Assembly (NCBI GenBank): GCA_016285085.1
Contig: JAEEQA010000008.1
Coordinates: 1-57,054, forward strand
DNA from: Bacteroidales bacterium
GTDB taxonomy: Bacteria > Bacteroidota > Bacteroidia > Bacteroidales > WCHB1-69
Direction of reading: 5' to 3'
DNA length: 57,054 bases
The notes beneath the pieces were generated by a model. It was not told the origin of the DNA and searched no databases. It saw nothing but the letters and a program-made list of their open reading frames with translations. Shown piece by piece: positions 7,771 to 15,753 of this stretch. Position 1 is the stretch's first letter. The number at the start of each line of letters is the position of its first letter. A program made the position numbers and the translations under genes.

Positions 7771-8226
7771 CTACTCTTCGGCGGCCACGACCTCGACATT
7801 GAGGGAGACTTTGAACTCCTTGTGGAGGTTGACTTGGGCGGTGTAGTTGCCCAGTTCCTTGATGTGGTCATCGCTGAGGGTGATCTTGCGGCGGTCGATT
7901 TCGATTTCGTGCTGAGCCATGAGGGCTTCGGCGACGTCGGCATTGGTGACGGAACCGAAGATGGTGCCCTTGTCGGATGTCTTGGCGGCAATCTTGACGG
8001 TGAGATTCTCGATTTTGCCAGCCATGAATTCGGCTTCTTTTCTGAGTTTCTCGGCTTTGAAAGCGCGCTGTTTGATGGTTTCGGCCAGCATTTTCTTGTT
8101 AGCGGGCGTAGCAGGAATTGCTAAAAGATTGGGAATGAGATAGTTTCTCGCATAGCCGTCTTTTACCTTTACGAGGTCGTCGGCATAACCCAAATTCTGA
8201 ACGTCTTGTTTTAAAATAACTTCCAT
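7771..8226 (-). CDS. rplI: 50S ribosomal protein bL9
   Basis: bL9 binds 23S rRNA near the base of the L1 stalk and reaches between ribosomes. The 151-residue length is normal. The family signature lies in the first 40 residues (MEVILKQDVQNLGYADDLV, then GYARNYLIP), followed by the long connecting helix rich in Lys/Glu and the C-terminal RNA-binding domain. It is the third gene of the conserved rpsF-rpsR-rplI operon, 15 bases after rpsR. Unusually for this phylum its ATG has a strong Shine-Dalgarno sequence, AGGAGG at 8235-8240, eight bases upstream. Confidence 0.98.
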   Translation of the reverse strand: MEVILKQDVQNLGYADDLVKVKDGYARNYLIPNLLAIPATPANKKMLAETIKQRAFKAEKLRKEAEFMAGKIENLTVKIAAKTSDKGTIFGSVTNADVAEALMAQHEIEIDRRKITLSDDHIKELGNYTAQVNLHKEFKVSLNVEVVAAEE

Positions 8227-8233
8227 TGTGATT

Positions 8234-8243
8234 CCCTCCTTTT
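8234..8243 (-). promoter_or_regulatory. Strong Shine-Dalgarno sequence of rplI
   Basis: AAAAGGAGGG on the minus strand; the AGGAGG core is 8 bases from the rplI ATG. Bacteroidetes mRNAs normally lack such sites, so this one is likely regulatory or shares the logic of the rpsR site. Confidence 0.85.
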
Positions 8244-8517
8244 AGTTGTTAGATTTCAAATTGTCGGTCACAAACGGGAGTAAAGCAAGATGTCTCGCTC
8301 TTTTTACTGCCTGTGCCACTTTTTTCTGATATTTTAATGAAGTACCGGTAAGACGGCGGGGCAGGATGCGGCCCTGCTCGTTGACGAATTTCTTGAGGAA
8401 TTCGGCGTCTTTGTAATCGATGTACTTGATACCGCTTTTCTTGAAACGGCAATATTTCTTCTTTCTGATGTCAACCGCGATGGGGGTCAGATATTTGATG
8501 TCGGATTGTTGTGCCAT
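8242..8517 (-). CDS. rpsR: 30S ribosomal protein bS18
   Basis: bS18 sits on the 30S platform, paired with bS6, near the 3' end of 16S rRNA. The 91 residues include the family core: the [20 protein letters not shown] stretch, the [20 protein letters not shown] helix and RHLALLPF. The N-terminal part ([31 protein letters not shown]) is as usual for the phylum. The start is fixed by a strong Shine-Dalgarno sequence (AAGGAGG, 8527-8533) nine bases upstream that overlaps the rpsF stop codon. Published work on Bacteroidetes ribosomes proposes that bS21, bS18 and bS6 mask the anti-SD, and that SDs in front of bS21 or bS18 genes are autoregulatory; this gene fits that pattern. Confidence 0.98.
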   Translation of the reverse strand: MAQQSDIKYLTPIAVDIRKKKYCRFKKSGIKYIDYKDAEFLKKFVNEQGRILPRRLTGTSLKYQKKVAQAVKRARHLALLPFVTDNLKSNN

Positions 8518-8526
8518 AACTTGATT

Positions 8527-8533
8527 CCTCCTT
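8527..8533 (-). promoter_or_regulatory. Strong Shine-Dalgarno sequence of rpsR
   Basis: AAGGAGG on the minus strand, core 9 bases from the rpsR ATG. Its first A residues belong to the rpsF TAA stop codon. rpsF itself has no SD, only an A-rich leader. Confidence 0.9.
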
Positions 8534-8948
8534 ATTCGTTAACATTTACGGTTTCTGCTGCAGGAGCTTCGAGAGCCACGGGAGCCTCTTCCACTACAAC
8601 GGGGGCAGCTTCTTTCTCTTTTCTCAGGTTGCGTCTCTTCTCGCTGTAGGCGATGGCGTGCTTGTCCATCAGGATGGTCAGATAACGCATCACACGCTCG
8701 TCACGACGGTACTGAAGTTCATAGTCCTTTACCACGCTCGGCTCGGCCTGGAATTCAATCAGGTGGTAAAAACCGGACGTTTTTTTGGCAATCGGATAAG
8801 CCAACTGGCGCAGTCCCCAGTTCTCCTGGTGAACGATCTCTGCACCTTTCTCGAGGAGAATGCCCTCGAACTTTTTAACCGTTTCCTTCATCTGTTCGTC
8901 AGACAAAACGGGAGTCATAATGAAAACGGTTTCGTAATGATTCAACAT
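8532..8948 (-). CDS. rpsF: 30S ribosomal protein bS6
   Basis: bS6 is the platform protein that pairs with bS18. The domain runs from [19 protein letters not shown] to about residue 100, with [20 protein letters not shown] and [16 protein letters not shown] as family hallmarks. At 138 residues it is longer than the common 95-100 because of an Ala/Glu/Val-rich acidic tail ([19 protein letters not shown]), seen in many Bacteroidetes bS6 proteins. It is the first gene of the operon; its leader is A-rich and has no Shine-Dalgarno sequence. A -7 element lies at 9005-9012. Confidence 0.98.
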   Translation of the reverse strand: MLNHYETVFIMTPVLSDEQMKETVKKFEGILLEKGAEIVHQENWGLRQLAYPIAKKTSGFYHLIEFQAEPSVVKDYELQYRRDERVMRYLTILMDKHAIAYSEKRRNLRKEKEAAPVVVEEAPVALEAPAAETVNVNE

Positions 8949-9004
8949 AGTTTTGTTTTTTTTGGTTGATAATTAGGTTGATAATTGGTTTCAAAATTGG
9001 GGCG

Positions 9005-9012
9005 CAAAAGTA
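9005..9012 (-). promoter_or_regulatory. -7 element of the rpsF operon
   Basis: TACTTTTG on the minus strand, matching TAnnTTTG, about 57 bases before the rpsF ATG. The -33 part is weak (TTTC instead of TTTG). Confidence 0.6.
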
Positions 9013-9059
9013 CAACTTTTTTCAATGCGAAAGCTGATAGCCGAAAATTTTTTACAAAC

Positions 9060-9210
9060 TGACAAAAAATCCGCTGCGATCGCCCGGCCAGGGCTCCCGT
9101 AGCCAACTCTTCGCAAGGGGGGCGAAACGCCTCCAATGTGCGTGTTTGTGGAGAAAAACCTCCGCCATTTTGCAGGAGAGGGAAGGAGAATAAGGAATAA
9201 TTCCCTACAA
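9060..9210. other. GC-rich gene-free island between rpsF and ftsQ, possibly a structured RNA
   Basis: The 524 bases between rpsF and ftsQ hold no convincing gene. The outer parts are AT-rich, but about 9070-9200 is GC-rich and contains short potential stems: GCGATCGC, GGAGGCG/CGCCCCCC around TTT, GCCC/GGGC, and GGAG/CTCC. Open frames across it (for example 8991-9440 minus) have unbalanced, low-complexity translations and no family resemblance. I cannot assign it to tmRNA, 6S, SRP or RNase P RNA from sequence. It may be a small RNA, a long leader or a decayed gene. Confidence 0.3.
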
Positions 9211-9363
9211 TAACCGCTGGGGAAAATGTCATCTTTTATTTTTTTTACATCTGATATGTGGTTGATTTTTAAACAAATATTACACCTTTTGGGGGATAAA
9301 GATATTAACAGAAAAGTGTTTGTTATATTTCTATAAAAATATGCTTGTTTTGGAGAATGTGCG

Positions 9364-9371
9364 TACCTTTG
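9364..9371 (+). promoter_or_regulatory. -7 element upstream of ftsQ
   Basis: TACCTTTG matches TAnnTTTG, about 100 bases before the ftsQ ATG; a TTG lies at 9345-9347, somewhat closer than the usual -33 spacing. Confidence 0.55.
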
Positions 9372-9472
9372 TCCAACTTGCTCAAGAGTAAACTTTCTGC
9401 CCCTTTTGTTGTTCACCCCTGTTTTGGCAGATTGTTGCAACCGATTGAGCCTAAACCATTTATTAACCGTTG

Positions 9473-10252
9473 ATGAAACTGAAAGGTATCCTCCTTCTGC
9501 TGTTGCTTGTTGCCGTCACCGTCGGTGTGGTGCTCGCAATTGTCCGTTTCCGTCCGAAAACCTGCGACAGGACGGAGGTGCGCCTTTCCTATACAGGCTC
9601 CGATACGGTGGTCACCGAGGCCGAAGTGCTGGCCCTTCTGCGCGCCAGAGGGGTACAACTCACCGGAATCGCTCCGGGAAACATCCGTCGCACAGACGTG
9701 GAGACAGCCCTCCGCACCAACGTCTGGTTCGACTCCCTACTCAACCTCACGCCCGTCGGCTCCACCCTCCGCATGGACATCCGCATCAAAAGCCCCCTCC
9801 TCTCCGTCTATCCCGACAACGGCCTGCCCTACTTCATCGGTCATGACGGAGAACTCCTCCCCGACAACAGCCGCATCCGCTCCAGCTTGCCCGTGCTCAG
9901 CGGCAATGTCCGCACCCCCTACACACAGGGCAAGAACGTGAGCGACCTCAAGGAAACCACCCTCCTCGATGCCTACCGCATCGCACTCGCCCTCAGCAAT
10001 GACACCCTCCTCGCCCCCCAACTTACCCAACTCTATGTGAATGACAACGGGGAAATTGAAGCCTACAACTGCCTCGCCCGCCACTCCGTCCTTATCGGCC
10101 ACGCCGACAACCTCGACCGCAAACTGCGGATGCTCCACATCGCCTACGACAAGGCCCTCATCTACTTCCCCGCCGACACCTACTCCCAAGTGGATGTCCG
10201 CTTCAACAACCGATTTTTCGCCACCCGTAAATTAGTCAACCATAACCTTTAA
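9473..10252 (+). CDS. ftsQ: Cell division protein FtsQ
   Basis: FtsQ is a bitopic inner-membrane protein that links early and late division proteins through its periplasmic domains. The ATG at 9473 (MKLKGIL) is preferred to a TTG one codon earlier. One N-terminal transmembrane helix (residues 5-24, GILLLLLLVAVTVGVVLAIV) is followed by a periplasmic part with a POTRA-like region and the FtsQ-type domain (TNVWFDSLLNLTPVG, IRIKSPLLSVYPDNGLPYFI, GHDGELLP). Similarity across the phylum is low, so the name rests partly on context: it precedes ftsA by three bases and then ftsZ. murC, which often precedes ftsQ, is not present here. Confidence 0.88.
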   Translation: MKLKGILLLLLLVAVTVGVVLAIVRFRPKTCDRTEVRLSYTGSDTVVTEAEVLALLRARGVQLTGIAPGNIRRTDVETALRTNVWFDSLLNLTPVGSTLRMDIRIKSPLLSVYPDNGLPYFIGHDGELLPDNSRIRSSLPVLSGNVRTPYTQGKNVSDLKETTLLDAYRIALALSNDTLLAPQLTQLYVNDNGEIEAYNCLARHSVLIGHADNLDRKLRMLHIAYDKALIYFPADTYSQVDVRFNNRFFATRKLVNHNL

Positions 10253-10255
10253 CAC

Positions 10256-11611
10256 ATGAAAAAGAGAACGCCTCAACCCGAACCCGAAGAAGTGAATGTC
10301 CCCAAGATGATTGTGGGTCTTGACATCGGAACCACCAAGATCGTGATGGTGATGGGATACCTCTGCGATGACGGCAGAGTGGAAGTGTGTGGCTACGGGA
10401 AAGCCCCCTCCACCGGCGTGCAGTTCGGCTTGGTACTCAACCTGCAAGACACGATTGACGGCATCACCGCCGCCAAACGGCTGGTGGAAGAGGCCACGGG
10501 CCAGCCCGTCAATGATGTCTTCGTGGGCATCGCCGGACGCCACATAAAAAGCGTTACCTGCAACCACTCCGTCACCCGCATCAACGGCCACGACAATATC
10601 ATCCGCAAGGAGGAAATCGATAGGATGAACTCCGAAATGGAGAACTATGTCGTCAACTCCGGCAAGGTGATTGCCGTCATCCCCCAGAACTTCAAGATCG
10701 ACGACAGCGAAACCCTCCGGCCGGTCGGCAGGGTGGGGCAGAACATCACCGCCACCTACCAGCTCATCACCGGTGACGACTTCGAGATCAGGAAGATCGT
10801 CAAAAGCGTTCAGGATTCCGGCCTCTCTATGTCCAAGCTGCTGCTGGAACCCCTCGCCTCCTCCATCTCCTGCCTCACCGAGGAGGAGAAGAAGAACGGT
10901 GTCGCTCTCATCGACATCGGCGGCGGCACCACCGACCTCATCATCTACCGCTCCGGCGTGCCGGTCTATATCCGTGTCATCCCCGTCGGAGGACAGGTCA
11001 TCACCAAGGATATCCAGGCATTGGGCATGACCTACGAGGAGGCGGAACAGATCAAGGTGGAACACGGCTCCTGCGTTCCCGACAACGCCGACCGCAACCA
11101 CTTCATCACACTCAAGAATTCCGTCTATTTTGGACAGAATGTGAAAATCAACGAGCGCGACCTCGCACAGGCTATCAACGCCCGTGTCAAACGCGACATA
11201 CTTGAACCCGTAAGAGCCGAAATCGAACGTTCCGGCTACCAGAACGACATTATGCGCGTGGTCATCACCGGCGGCGGCGCACGGCTGAAGGATATCAAGA
11301 GCCTCGCCGAATTCGTGTTCCAACGCGTCACCCGCATCGGAATCCCCGGCATCGGCTTCACCCAGACCCTTGAACCCGCTCTCAAGGACCCCATCTACTC
11401 CACCGCCCTCGGACTTCTTGCATACGGATGTAAGTGCGTGGCCCAGCCCTATACGGCCGCTGCCACTGTCACTGCGGAGGAAACCCAGGAAGAAAGCCCC
11501 AGCCCCGAAAGACCGGGATTCTTTGACCGTGTCACGGATGGACTCAATAAGATTGCCGGTGTCATGTGGGGAAGCCTGACCGACAACAACGATGAAGGCG
11601 GCGTGGACTAA
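10256..11611 (+). CDS. ftsA: Cell division protein FtsA
   Basis: FtsA is an actin-fold ATPase that tethers FtsZ filaments to the inner membrane. The 451 residues show the actin-family nucleotide motifs: phosphate-1 GLDIGTTK near residue 22, phosphate-2 LIDIGGGTTD near residue 220, and the adenosine motif VVITGGGARL near residue 338. The 1C subdomain lies between the first two. The C terminus carries a membrane-targeting amphipathic helix (FFDRVTDGLNKIAGVMWG), reached through a short acidic linker. It begins three bases after the ftsQ stop. A 57-base A/T-rich gap separates it from ftsZ. Confidence 0.97.
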   Translation: MKKRTPQPEPEEVNVPKMIVGLDIGTTKIVMVMGYLCDDGRVEVCGYGKAPSTGVQFGLVLNLQDTIDGITAAKRLVEEATGQPVNDVFVGIAGRHIKSVTCNHSVTRINGHDNIIRKEEIDRMNSEMENYVVNSGKVIAVIPQNFKIDDSETLRPVGRVGQNITATYQLITGDDFEIRKIVKSVQDSGLSMSKLLLEPLASSISCLTEEEKKNGVALIDIGGGTTDLIIYRSGVPVYIRVIPVGGQVITKDIQALGMTYEEAEQIKVEHGSCVPDNADRNHFITLKNSVYFGQNVKINERDLAQAINARVKRDILEPVRAEIERSGYQNDIMRVVITGGGARLKDIKSLAEFVFQRVTRIGIPGIGFTQTLEPALKDPIYSTALGLLAYGCKCVAQPYTAAATVTAEETQEESPSPERPGFFDRVTDGLNKIAGVMWGSLTDNNDEGGVD

Positions 11612-11668
11612 AACCGATTTTTTTTTGAATAATACATTTAATATATAGTAAATTAGTAGAGAAAAACC

Positions 11669-13285
11669 ATGAACGAGATAGACGAATTGACATTTGAAAC
11701 CACAAGCTACGGGGAAGTGAAGAAACCCTCGATCATCAAGGTCGTTGGAATTGGAGGCGCAGGCGGCAATGCCGTACAGCACATGTATGAGGAAGGCATC
11801 GTGGGTGTGGACTTCTTCCTGTGCAATACCGATGAACAGGCACTGCAGGAGAATAAGGTGTCCACCACCCTGAAATTCGGGAAGTCAGGCCTCGGCGCCG
11901 GATCCGATCCCGTCATCGCCAAGCAACTGGCCGAGGAGTCGGAAGAAGAAATACGCAAAATGATCGGTAAGGATACGAAGATGCTTTTCATCACCGCAGG
12001 AATGGGAAAAGGTACCGGCACCGGTGCATCACCCGTGGTCGCCCGCATCGCCCACGATATGGGTATCCTCACCATCGCTGTCGTCACCTACCCCTACAAA
12101 CTCGAACAGAAAAAGTGCTGCCAGAAGGCTGACGAAGGCATCGCCGAACTCCGCAAGTATGTCGATTCCCTCATCATCATCCAAAACCAGAAGGTGATGG
12201 AAACCTACCGCCGCGAAACCCTTCCCGTTGCCCTCGCCCATGCCGACGATGTCCTCAAGAACGCCGTCAAGTGCATCGCCGAGCTCATCACTGTGGCCGG
12301 CTACCAGAACGTGGACTTTAACGACGTCGTCTCCATCCTAAAGGGGAGCGGCGAGGCAATGCTCGGTCTCGCCGAAGCCAGCGGCGAAAACCGTATCGAA
12401 GAGGTCATCAGCAAGGCCATGACCTGCAACCTCATCGACGACAACCACATCACCGACGCTCAAAACTTCCTCTTCTTCCTACGCTATGGTGAAGATCAAG
12501 AACTTACCGTGGACGAGTTGTTCAAGCTCTCCGAGGAGTTCGAGAAATACCAGAACGAAGACACCCATGTCATTTGGGGCCACGCCGCCGACAAAGGCCT
12601 TGGCGACAAATTGAAACTGTCGGTCATTATCACAAAATACAATAAAAATACGCTCACTCCGAAAGTTCCGGAAGAGGAGGCTGATAAGCAGCGCGATTTT
12701 TTCATTCCTATTCCGCCTGCTGTACCCGAAACACCTGCCGTGCCTGAACAGAAACCCGAGGATTCGGTTGTGCTCCCCGCCACCGATCCCACCCTTTTTG
12801 ACACTATCCCTTCCGAAGAGGCCCCGAAATCCGAAGACATCGCTCCCGTGCCGGAATCGATAATCGCTCCCGTGGTTGAAGATATCGTTGAAAACAAGGA
12901 AGATAAGATAGAGGAGAAGAAAGAGGATCCTTTCGGATCGCAATTCTTCCAGCAGCCGAATGTTCCTGCTGTGCAGATGCCTTCGTTGGTCACGGAGGAT
13001 AAGACCGGTGAATACACAGCCCTGCCGCACGCCTCGCACGCGAGCCAGCCGAAGATGGCCCCCGCTCCCGCCCCCACAGGCATCATCGTCACCGACAATG
13101 GCGAAACCGACTACGACGACGACCAGAAATTCAATAACCTGGTGAACCGTCCGGCTTGGCAAACCGCCATTCAGGACTCGCGGATTGTGGACGTGCAGAC
13201 CCCTTCCATGCAGAAGACCGTCCAACCTGAATATACCTCACAGAGCGTATTCTTCGGATTGGTGGGCGGCGCTAACGCAGATTAA
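11669..13285 (+). CDS. ftsZ: Cell division GTPase FtsZ
   Basis: FtsZ polymerises into the Z ring. The GTPase domain covers about residues 15-325, with GIGGAGGNAV (residues 28-35), the tubulin signature GKGTGTGAS (114-121) and a typical T7 region. A long acidic, Pro/Glu-rich linker follows (about 325-480), giving 538 residues, longer than the common 380-480. The C-terminal peptide is unusual: the nearest thing to the FtsA/ZipA-binding motif is NNLVNRPAWQ near residue 495, and the chain then continues for about 40 residues to a hydrophobic VFFGLVGGANAD end. The last 14 bases overlap the 3' end of the convergent WbqC-family gene, so the original end may have been lost by read-through. Confidence 0.97.
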   Translation: MNEIDELTFETTSYGEVKKPSIIKVVGIGGAGGNAVQHMYEEGIVGVDFFLCNTDEQALQENKVSTTLKFGKSGLGAGSDPVIAKQLAEESEEEIRKMIGKDTKMLFITAGMGKGTGTGASPVVARIAHDMGILTIAVVTYPYKLEQKKCCQKADEGIAELRKYVDSLIIIQNQKVMETYRRETLPVALAHADDVLKNAVKCIAELITVAGYQNVDFNDVVSILKGSGEAMLGLAEASGENRIEEVISKAMTCNLIDDNHITDAQNFLFFLRYGEDQELTVDELFKLSEEFEKYQNEDTHVIWGHAADKGLGDKLKLSVIITKYNKNTLTPKVPEEEADKQRDFFIPIPPAVPETPAVPEQKPEDSVVLPATDPTLFDTIPSEEAPKSEDIAPVPESIIAPVVEDIVENKEDKIEEKKEDPFGSQFFQQPNVPAVQMPSLVTEDKTGEYTALPHASHASQPKMAPAPAPTGIIVTDNGETDYDDDQKFNNLVNRPAWQTAIQDSRIVDVQTPSMQKTVQPEYTSQSVFFGLVGGANAD

Positions 13286-13886
13286 GGAGATATTCCCGGT
13301 CAGGTCCTGCATTGAACAGCAGGTCAATGACCGAAAGATTTCCGGTGAAGGGGAAGCGGTCGTCAAACACTTGATGGTACGGCGTATCCTGAAAAAATCG
13401 CTCCTTCTTCGGATGAATCAGATTCCGTAAATCAAATCGTTCGTGATATTCTTTTTCGAAGGTCCCCGTGAAAGCGGGGGCTTTTTTTATCTTGAAAAGC
13501 TGGAGCAATGTCTCTGTCAACTCCAAGTTGTAGTCGAAAAGGAATTCGTATTTCTTTTCAAAAAAAGGATATAGGAAATCCCTGAAATAGAGAAAGTAGG
13601 GTGTTCCGCTGTAGGCCGACTCGATGGCGCGCCAGTGCTTCAGCTGCCACGGGCACTTGTAGTCGATGCGGACGTCGCGGATGCAGCTTCGCTGGGTCTC
13701 GTGCCGCGTGGGAAGAATCAAAGTCTGCACCCCGCCCGCCGTCATGATATAGGCGCGGTTGCGGTATGACTGCTTCTGGTAGGTCTCGGCGTCCTCCATA
13801 AAAAATACTTCGCTTTTGGCGATAAAAGCGAAGTATTCTATGGTGGGAAGGTACGCCGTCGATACGACGATTTCCTTCAGGTTCAT
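13272..13886 (-). CDS. WbqC family protein
   Basis: A 204-residue member of the WbqC-like family, often found in polysaccharide loci and thought to act in sugar-nucleotide or glycoconjugate metabolism, with no reaction established. The family pattern is seen in VVSTAYLPTIEYFAFIAKS at the start, the NRAYIMTAGGVQTLILP strand, and DYKCPWQLKHWRAIESAYSG TPYF in the middle, where Trp and aromatic residues are conserved. Its ATG overlaps the stop of the upstream secreted protease by one base (TAATG), so it may be translationally coupled to a gene with no evident functional link. Its 3' end overlaps ftsZ by 14 bases on the other strand. Confidence 0.88.
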   Translation of the reverse strand: MNLKEIVVSTAYLPTIEYFAFIAKSEVFFMEDAETYQKQSYRNRAYIMTAGGVQTLILPTRHETQRSCIRDVRIDYKCPWQLKHWRAIESAYSGTPYFLYFRDFLYPFFEKKYEFLFDYNLELTETLLQLFKIKKAPAFTGTFEKEYHERFDLRNLIHPKKERFFQDTPYHQVFDDRFPFTGNLSVIDLLFNAGPDREYLLNLR

Positions 13887-15541
13887 TATTTGCTGATGAT
13901 AATTTTGGAGCGATAGACGTTGCTGTTGTCGGTGATTTCAAGCATGTACATGCCGGGAGTCAGGTTGCTGAGATTCAAGACGGTCTCAGAGCTGAGGCTG
14001 ACAATCTTTGCAGAAACGAGTTCGCCCATCATATTGTAAACGTTGCAGATGCCCTTGCCTTCGTTGAATTTGCCGCTGATGGTAATCAGGCCCGTCGAGG
14101 GATTGGGATGGACATCCAGATTGGCATGTGATTCGTTTTCGGCTATTCCGCTCGGCGCGCCAGGCATCCATTTTCCTTCCAGAGTGGTGGCACCCGTGTT
14201 GTTCGGGTCTAACCACGGTTTCAGTTTCTTGGAGTTGTCGCTCGTGTTATTCTCCCATGAGTTGGAAAGTTTGCCGTACAAATCCCAGCCGCTGGGGCCT
14301 TGATGGCTATTATCGCTCTGTTCGCAGCTGCTGGTTCCAGCATACAACTGGCCTACAATGAGTTTATTCTTGTTGAAGAGGGGAGAACCAGATGATCCCT
14401 GTTCAGTCGTTCCTGTTGCATACGCCCAGTTGGCCAGCCAGAACTTGCCATAGCCAGACATTGAACCGTTGTTAATGTGTTGCGGGACACTGAATTTCTT
14501 GATGTCACCGCCCGGATGGTGGATGGCACCGCACTGGGTCGGATTGGAGGGAACGGTAGTGTTACAGTCCCAACCTGCCAGGTAAACATCGCGGTCGGCA
14601 CTGATCTGTCCCGTGATTTCCACAAGCATAAAGTCGGAACTACTGTTGCCGTTATCTCTCGCCTTCAAGGTGTAACCCGTGGCGGTCTTGAAAATATTGC
14701 CGTTGTTGCTTGAGGGGTTGCAGGTAGTTGCTTGGTACAGGAAGTAAAATTTCCATGTGCCACTCTCATAGCAGTGGTTTGCGGAAAGAAGGTACTGCTT
14801 GTTGTCTCTGGCGGTATTGTTGACCATGGCACCGGAGCACATGTAAACATATTGGCCTGATGTCATTGTATAGCATACGACAGAGTGGATTTGAGCACGC
14901 CAGTTGGCGTCGTAGCAGATGGCATTGGGATGGCATGTTCCTTCCGCATCGCCCAGTTGGCCTTCAATGGATTTGATATGGAAGAAATCGTAGTATCCCT
15001 GTGAAATCTGGTTGATCACCAAATTGCCTTCAAAAGCACAGCCGGCCGGCTCGTAGTATTCCACCACAATATCCTCGCCGGGCATCTCCTGCGGGTAGAA
15101 AGTGCCGTCCTCCATCTGGTTCTTGTTAATGAATTTTCCGATAACATTCTCTCTGTCAGGTGTATATAAATAAAGTTCAGCTCCATCGGGAATGTCGAAA
15201 GTGGAGAAGTTCATGGATGTGAAGGTGGCATCCTCCATGTGGAAGGCAAGACGCCATACGCGCCCGCCGTCAGGAAGCATATCTATACGTCCGGAATTGT
15301 AAATGTTGTAATTCACGTCTTTCGTCACACCAATGCGCATGGGGTGATCTTTCCCCGTATTGGCAGCATCTTCTGCGAGAAGGGCCTCTGCATTCAATGC
15401 CTCGATCTCAATGGTGGGCACCACTTGGGAAATCGTGTTCTTGAAGGAATAAGGTTCGCCGCCGTAGCTCATTTGCGCTTTTGCCGTGTAACCCGTGAGG
15501 AAAAGGGCAACCACAGCCAGAACTTGTAATAAATGTTTCAT
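13886..15541 (-). CDS. Secreted trypsin-like serine protease, lysyl endopeptidase type, with T9SS sorting domain
   Basis: A 551-residue exported serine protease. A signal peptide (ending TAKAQ) is followed by a propeptide-like region of about 175 residues, then a chymotrypsin-fold domain resembling bacterial lysyl endopeptidases. The catalytic triad reads His256 (LLSANHCYE), Asp303 (SSDFMLVEI) and Ser384 (EQGSSGSPLF). Paired cysteines (for example GTCHPNAICYD, VVCYT, YMCSGAMV) suggest disulfides, as in Achromobacter protease I. The C terminus is a type A sorting domain (LDVHPNPSTGLITI, YNMMGELVSA, PGMYMLEI, SKIIISK). Cleavage after Lys is not proven. A -7 element lies at 15609-15616, and the stop is shared with the wbqC-type start. 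Confidence 0.92.
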   Translation of the reverse strand: MKHLLQVLAVVALFLTGYTAKAQMSYGGEPYSFKNTISQVVPTIEIEALNAEALLAEDAANTGKDHPMRIGVTKDVNYNIYNSGRIDMLPDGGRVWRLAFHMEDATFTSMNFSTFDIPDGAELYLYTPDRENVIGKFINKNQMEDGTFYPQEMPGEDIVVEYYEPAGCAFEGNLVINQISQGYYDFFHIKSIEGQLGDAEGTCHPNAICYDANWRAQIHSVVCYTMTSGQYVYMCSGAMVNNTARDNKQYLLSANHCYESGTWKFYFLYQATTCNPSSNNGNIFKTATGYTLKARDNGNSSSDFMLVEITGQISADRDVYLAGWDCNTTVPSNPTQCGAIHHPGGDIKKFSVPQHINNGSMSGYGKFWLANWAYATGTTEQGSSGSPLFNKNKLIVGQLYAGTSSCEQSDNSHQGPSGWDLYGKLSNSWENNTSDNSKKLKPWLDPNNTGATTLEGKWMPGAPSGIAENESHANLDVHPNPSTGLITISGKFNEGKGICNVYNMMGELVSAKIVSLSSETVLNLSNLTPGMYMLEITDNSNVYRSKIIISK

Positions 15542-15608
15542 TTTTAGTGGATTAAATTAAACTTTTATGATGATTTTCTTTGAATTGTCTTTTCCAAAAA
15601 AACAGCGG

Positions 15609-15616
15609 CAAATTTA
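15609..15616 (-). promoter_or_regulatory. -7 element of the secreted protease gene
   Basis: TAAATTTG on the minus strand matches TAnnTTTG, about 68 bases upstream of the ATG; no clear -33 TTTG. Confidence 0.45.
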
Positions 15617-15681
15617 CACGATTTTCTGAAACCTCCGACATCGTTTTCCAAAAAAAGTGATTCAAACGGAGACAAGCAATA

Positions 15682-15718
15682 TAACTTGATAAACTTGATG
15701 AACTTGATAAACTTTGTT
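15682..15718 (+). repeat. Short tandem repeat AACTTGAT(A/G)A
   Basis: Three near-identical units with AACTTGAT as the core, plus a fourth partial unit (AACTTTG), follow one another every 9-10 bases directly upstream of the rsfS -7 element. Confidence 0.7.
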
Positions 15719-15719
15719 G

Positions 15720-15727
15720 TATCTTTG
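15720..15727 (+). promoter_or_regulatory. -7 element of the rsfS-ftsH operon
   Basis: TATCTTTG matches TAnnTTTG, 27 bases before the rsfS ATG. The -33 region falls in the AACTTGAT repeat, which supplies several TTG triplets. Confidence 0.65.
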
Positions 15728-15753
15728 CACCTTTAATTTTTAATAGGTATTAA

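Noticed and set aside
8991-9440. 149-codon minus frame between rpsF and ftsQ
   Set aside because: Runs through a GC-rich island and the ftsQ promoter; composition is not protein-like. The region is described as non-coding instead.
10232-11782. 516-codon minus frame across ftsA
   Set aside because: ftsA is unambiguous; the antisense frame reads through into ftsZ with no coding features.
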